10,076 bases of DNA from Euperipatoides rowelli. Lineage: Eukaryota; Onychophora; Udeonychophora; Euonychophora; Peripatopsidae. Both the position numbers and the translations under genes were made by a program. Of the stretch, positions 8,131 to 10,076 are shown piece after piece. Position 1 is the first letter of the stretch. Each line of letters begins with the position of its first letter. The stretch is from NCBI GenBank assembly GCA_003024985.2, contig PXIH01S0003604.1; one strand, written 5' to 3'. The notes below the pieces were generated by a model. The model ran no database searches. It worked only from the letters and a program-made list of their open reading frames with translations, and had not been told where the DNA came from.

Positions 8131-8630
8131 CTATATCCTCCAGGTCGTGTTCATTATTTTTTTAATAGGATTAAAATCAATTACAGGGTCGATTTGATAG
8201 AACCCATGAAAAACGAAGAAAGGGACTAGGTGGCTGCTTCTATTTTCCGTGTTCTTAATTGACTGCAGAACAAAGGGTAAAATGAGGTCCCAGTCATCAT
8301 AATTTTCATTACAAAAATGAGATAATAAATTGAGAACCTTGCTGTTTAACCTTTCCGACACCCCATTAGCCCTCGGATTATATGATGATGTCATAACCCT
8401 ATTTACATTTACCCTTTCTCACAGTGTTGACATATGGCCAACTAATTGAAGACCCTGGTCAGAAAGTATTTCTGTGGATCCGCCATAGCGGGTGAAAATA
8501 TCTACATAGTCCCTAGCGATAGTTTTACTTCCTGGTTGGGAATGGGGCTGCCAAAGGACATACAAGAAAAATGGTCGGTCCTCAGTACCATGTATTTGTT
8601 ACGTCTAGGGGTCACCCCAAACGGTCCCAG
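8131..8630 (-). pseudogene. Ty3/gypsy integrase catalytic core (DDE), frameshifted
   Basis: The core reads through several frames. The first acidic residue is the D of FWDRLG at the end of the zinc-domain frame (about 8615-8632). Next comes LGPFGVTPRRNKYMVL in another frame (about 8583-8630). A shift near 8522-8532 leads to KTIARDYVDIFTRYGG and TEILSDQG (second D at 8458-8460). The third residue is the E of NGVSERLN at 8353-8355, within the usual Y-N-P-x-x-N-G-x-x-E-R-x-N box. Thirty-four codons, one of them a TGA stop at 8419-8421, separate the second D and the E, one fewer than the usual 35. All three catalytic residues survive, but the chain cannot be translated as one protein. Confidence 0.9.
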
Positions 8631-9010
8631 AATATTGGACTAAGTTTCTGTATACATGCACTAGGGGGTGCCACTGCCTGGAGGGGAGCCTTAGTTCTAA
8701 CAGTATTCCTCCTCTGACAACTCCTCACGTACTCCCTAACATCAGAAAACATAGAGTCCCATGTGAAATTTTGTTTTATTTTAAAAGGTAGAGAAAAATG
8801 CCCAGCTATTATAGTATCGTGATAGTGGAACATAACCCTTTCCCTGAGTTTATTCGGGACCAACACTCGGTATGCCATCCATCCATTACTCGCCATACGC
8901 ACATTTTTTAGGATGATCTGTTGCTCATCTAGGATTAAATCCTTGGTATATTTCCTTTCACTTATTTCATTAAAATTTTTTAAGCAAACTTCATCATCCT
9001 GTTGAGCCTC
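8612..9010 (-). pseudogene. Ty3/gypsy linker and integrase N-terminal zinc-binding (HHCC) domain
   Basis: This frame is open from 9010, so the Met at 8902 is not a real start. After an acidic linker (EAQQDDEVCLKNFNEISE) it shows YRVLVPNKLRERVMFHYHD, IIAGHF, FTWDSMFSDVREYVRSC: the canonical H-H-C part of the HHCC zinc finger with the expected spacing. The second cysteine of the C-x-x-C pair is replaced by Arg (CQRR), so zinc binding would fail. The frame ends in FWDRLG at the start of the catalytic core and stops at 8612-8614. Confidence 0.88.
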
Positions 9011-9430
9011 AAAACTTCAATTGATAAGGGCTCACTGAATATACAGCATTTAATTGTATTTCTTCACTTTCAAAACAATGGAACATGTCCACCATGTTGT
9101 TTAGCCTACCGGGTATATGTTCAATTTCGATGTCATCCTGCAGCTGTATTACCCTGCGTGCAACGTGGGTGTTAGACTCTCTGTTTTAAGAATTTTCTTT
9201 CCATAGGTTAGGTGTTTAAATTGCTGTACTGAATATACGATTGCCAATGCCTCTCGCTTTATTACACTGTAATTAACCTCCGCTTTATTTAACTTTCTAG
9301 AGCAGTAGGCTATCGGCAGCAGGTCCCCTTCCTCATTCTCCTGCTCCAGTTCAGCTGTATGCAAGGGTGCGTCACTCTTTATTACAAATGTTTTATTAAA
9401 ACGCACCCTCTGCCTCGTTACTCCAATCAA
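9009..9430 (-). pseudogene. Ty3/gypsy RNase H domain, internally deleted
   Basis: The N-terminal half (frame 9149-9430) has FVIKSDAPLHTAELEQE, corresponding to the family TDAS...GAVL.Q region with the first catalytic Asp. It continues with LPIAYCSRKLNKAEVNYS, IKREALAIVYSVQQF and a YGKK stretch where the family has Y.YG..F. The C-terminal end lies in another frame (about 9009-9178), with HVARRVIQLQDDIEIEHIPGRLNN, the usual ARW...Q.....I.HIPGK.N signature, here followed by VDMFHCF instead of VADALSR. The segment with the D-H-x-P-L box that should link the two halves is missing, so the domain has an internal deletion as well as a frameshift near 9150-9178. A stop at 9009-9011 and another frame change lead into the integrase linker. 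Confidence 0.88.
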
Positions 9431-9839
9431 TTTTTACATTTTTTCATTTTAAATGATTATAGAGTGGCACTGCCACTCTATATTGTAAATTAATAAATTT
9501 ACAATAAAAATTTACACTTCCCAGGAATCTATTCATGCTTCTGGTGGTGGTTGCCTAGGTATTTTTAATACGGTGCTTATATTACTGTAATGGGTACCAA
9601 CCTCTTTGATCCACAGTATGCCCTAAAAACTTAATTGACTGCCTAAATAATTTGCATTTTGAGGGTCTTATTGCCATGTTGATGGATTTGAGGGCTTCCA
9701 ATAATTCGTTTAAGGTTGATAGGTGTTCATCGACAGGCAGAGTGAATGATATCGTCAAGGTACACCAGCATGTGTCCCTTTTTCATAACTTTGTGAAGGC
9801 ACTCTCATTATTTTCTGAAAAATGCACTGCTGGTTTCAC
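9396..9839 (-). pseudogene. Ty3/gypsy reverse transcriptase, C-terminal half, broken
   Basis: From right to left: VKPAVHFQKIM, a counterpart of the family NAPA.FQ..M box (about 9805-9839), then MLVYLDDIIHS with the catalytic YLDD at 9751-9762. A frame change at 9735-9750 follows. Then come VDEHLSTLNELLEALKSIN, the PSKCKLF box, SIKFLGH (FLGH at 9618-9629), and a TAA at 9582-9584. Next are the TRSMNRFLGSVNFYCKFI box (counterpart of LR.FLG..NYYR.FI), AVPLYNHLK, a TGA at 9444-9446, and IDWSNEAEGAF before a TAA at 9396-9398. The fingers and N-terminal palm, with the first catalytic Asp, are absent. The domain is dead but easily recognised. Confidence 0.92.
9459..9505. repeat. Two adjacent short hairpins inside the RT relic
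   Basis: Bases 9459-9481 form 11-base perfectly complementary arms around a single central base (ATAGAGTGGCA...TGCCACTCTAT). They are followed directly by 9482-9505, with 10-base arms ATTGTAAATT/AATTTACAAT around a 4-base loop. Both lie in the region encoding the NFYCKFI...AVPLYNHLK part of the relic. They could be chance, or late changes in non-constrained DNA. Confidence 0.8.
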
Positions 9840-10076
9840 ATTTATGTATTTATTTCATTAACTGAAAAATTTCAGGAAAGACTTAATTGTCTTATTACAT
9901 CTAGGAAATTATAAAAAAAGCCAAAAAAAAAAATACATATCACCAAAACACAACATAATAGAACAAGCAAAACCCAAATTGGAGATAATAAAAACAAGAA
10001 TAGCCTGTTATTGCAAAACAGGAAAGGTAAAATTTAAATATCAATTGAAACAGACCTTGAACAATAAAAATTTGTG
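9840..10076. other. Unassigned A-rich end of the window
   Basis: Retrotransposon homology stops near 9839. The rest is A-rich, with an A run at about 9924-9934 and no recognised reading frame, repeat or RNA gene. It may be the DNA that interrupted or truncated the Pol copy. Confidence 0.55.

Larger units (their letters stand above)
7480..9839 (-). mobile_element. pol: Degenerate Ty3/gypsy LTR-retrotransposon pol region
   Basis: Minus-strand homology follows the Ty3/gypsy Pol order: reverse transcriptase, RNase H, integrase zinc domain, integrase core, GPF/Y C-terminal module. It is spread over all three frames with at least six frame changes and several in-frame stops (for example at 9582-9584, 9555-9557, 9444-9446 and 8419-8421), plus an internal deletion in RNase H. 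Gag, protease and the N-terminal half of the reverse transcriptase are absent, because homology ends near 9839 while the window continues. No LTRs are visible. It is an old, 5'-truncated, non-functional copy. The class is very secure. The lineage within Ty3/gypsy is not resolved. Confidence 0.93.

Noticed and set aside
8446-8643. Plus-strand open frame opposite the integrase core
   Set aside because: It is the shadow of minus-strand integrase sequence with clear family motifs.
9652-9861. Plus-strand open frame opposite the reverse transcriptase
   Set aside because: The opposite strand carries the YLDD and KC...FLGH motifs, so this frame is a shadow.
1-10076. tRNA, rRNA, CRISPR array or bacterial-type operons
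   Set aside because: No cloverleaf, conserved rRNA core, regularly spaced short repeats or clustered intact ORFs were seen on either strand.

Overview
The window looks like AT-rich nuclear DNA from an animal, most likely an invertebrate. It has long A/T homopolymers, no compact operon-like coding and no ribosome binding sites. It carries decayed pieces of two retroelement classes typical of metazoan genomes: a non-LTR (LINE) endonuclease and a Ty3/gypsy Pol. I cannot name the species. Six single ambiguous bases (N at 3052, 3460, 3720, 5891, 5941 and 6150) point to a draft assembly.

Left 6 kb (1-5967): this is dominated by one very large inverted repeat. The left arm (457-2517) and right arm (3925-5967) are imperfect reverse complements of about 2.05 kb each, around a spacer of about 1.4 kb (2518-3924). 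Each arm has the modules B-A-C. An extra direct copy of module A lies just outside the left arm (1-456), so the left side reads A1-B-A2-C and the right side reads C'-A2'-B'. No credible protein is encoded in the arms. The left arm alone contains a 61-bp near-perfect palindrome (2104-2164). The spacer holds a short minus-strand LINE endonuclease relic (about 3241-3719) with two frameshifts. It also holds a 78-bp exact direct duplication (3053-3130 and 3721-3798), each copy directly following an N.

Middle (5968-7479): mostly unassigned AT-rich DNA surrounds one visibly GC-richer island (about 6430-6918). The island carries a plus-strand ORF for an 89-residue, mostly coiled-coil protein of unknown function (6433-6702). 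The same reading frame stays open for another 71 codons after its stop, and an AATAAA follows at 6957.

Right part (7480-9839, minus strand): a decayed Ty3/gypsy Pol runs from right to left in canonical order: partial reverse transcriptase (with the YLDD box), RNase H (internally deleted), integrase zinc-binding domain, integrase DDE core, GPF/Y-type C-terminal module, and a tail ORF. It is scattered over all three minus frames with several in-frame stops, so it is non-functional as written, although all three integrase catalytic acidic residues can still be read. No LTR, Gag or protease was recognised. The last 240 bases are featureless A-rich DNA.

Nothing here forms a working multi-gene pathway. 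The window is a repeat-rich region, and its most unusual features are the giant modular inverted repeat, the arm-specific palindrome, and the unexplained coiled-coil ORF.
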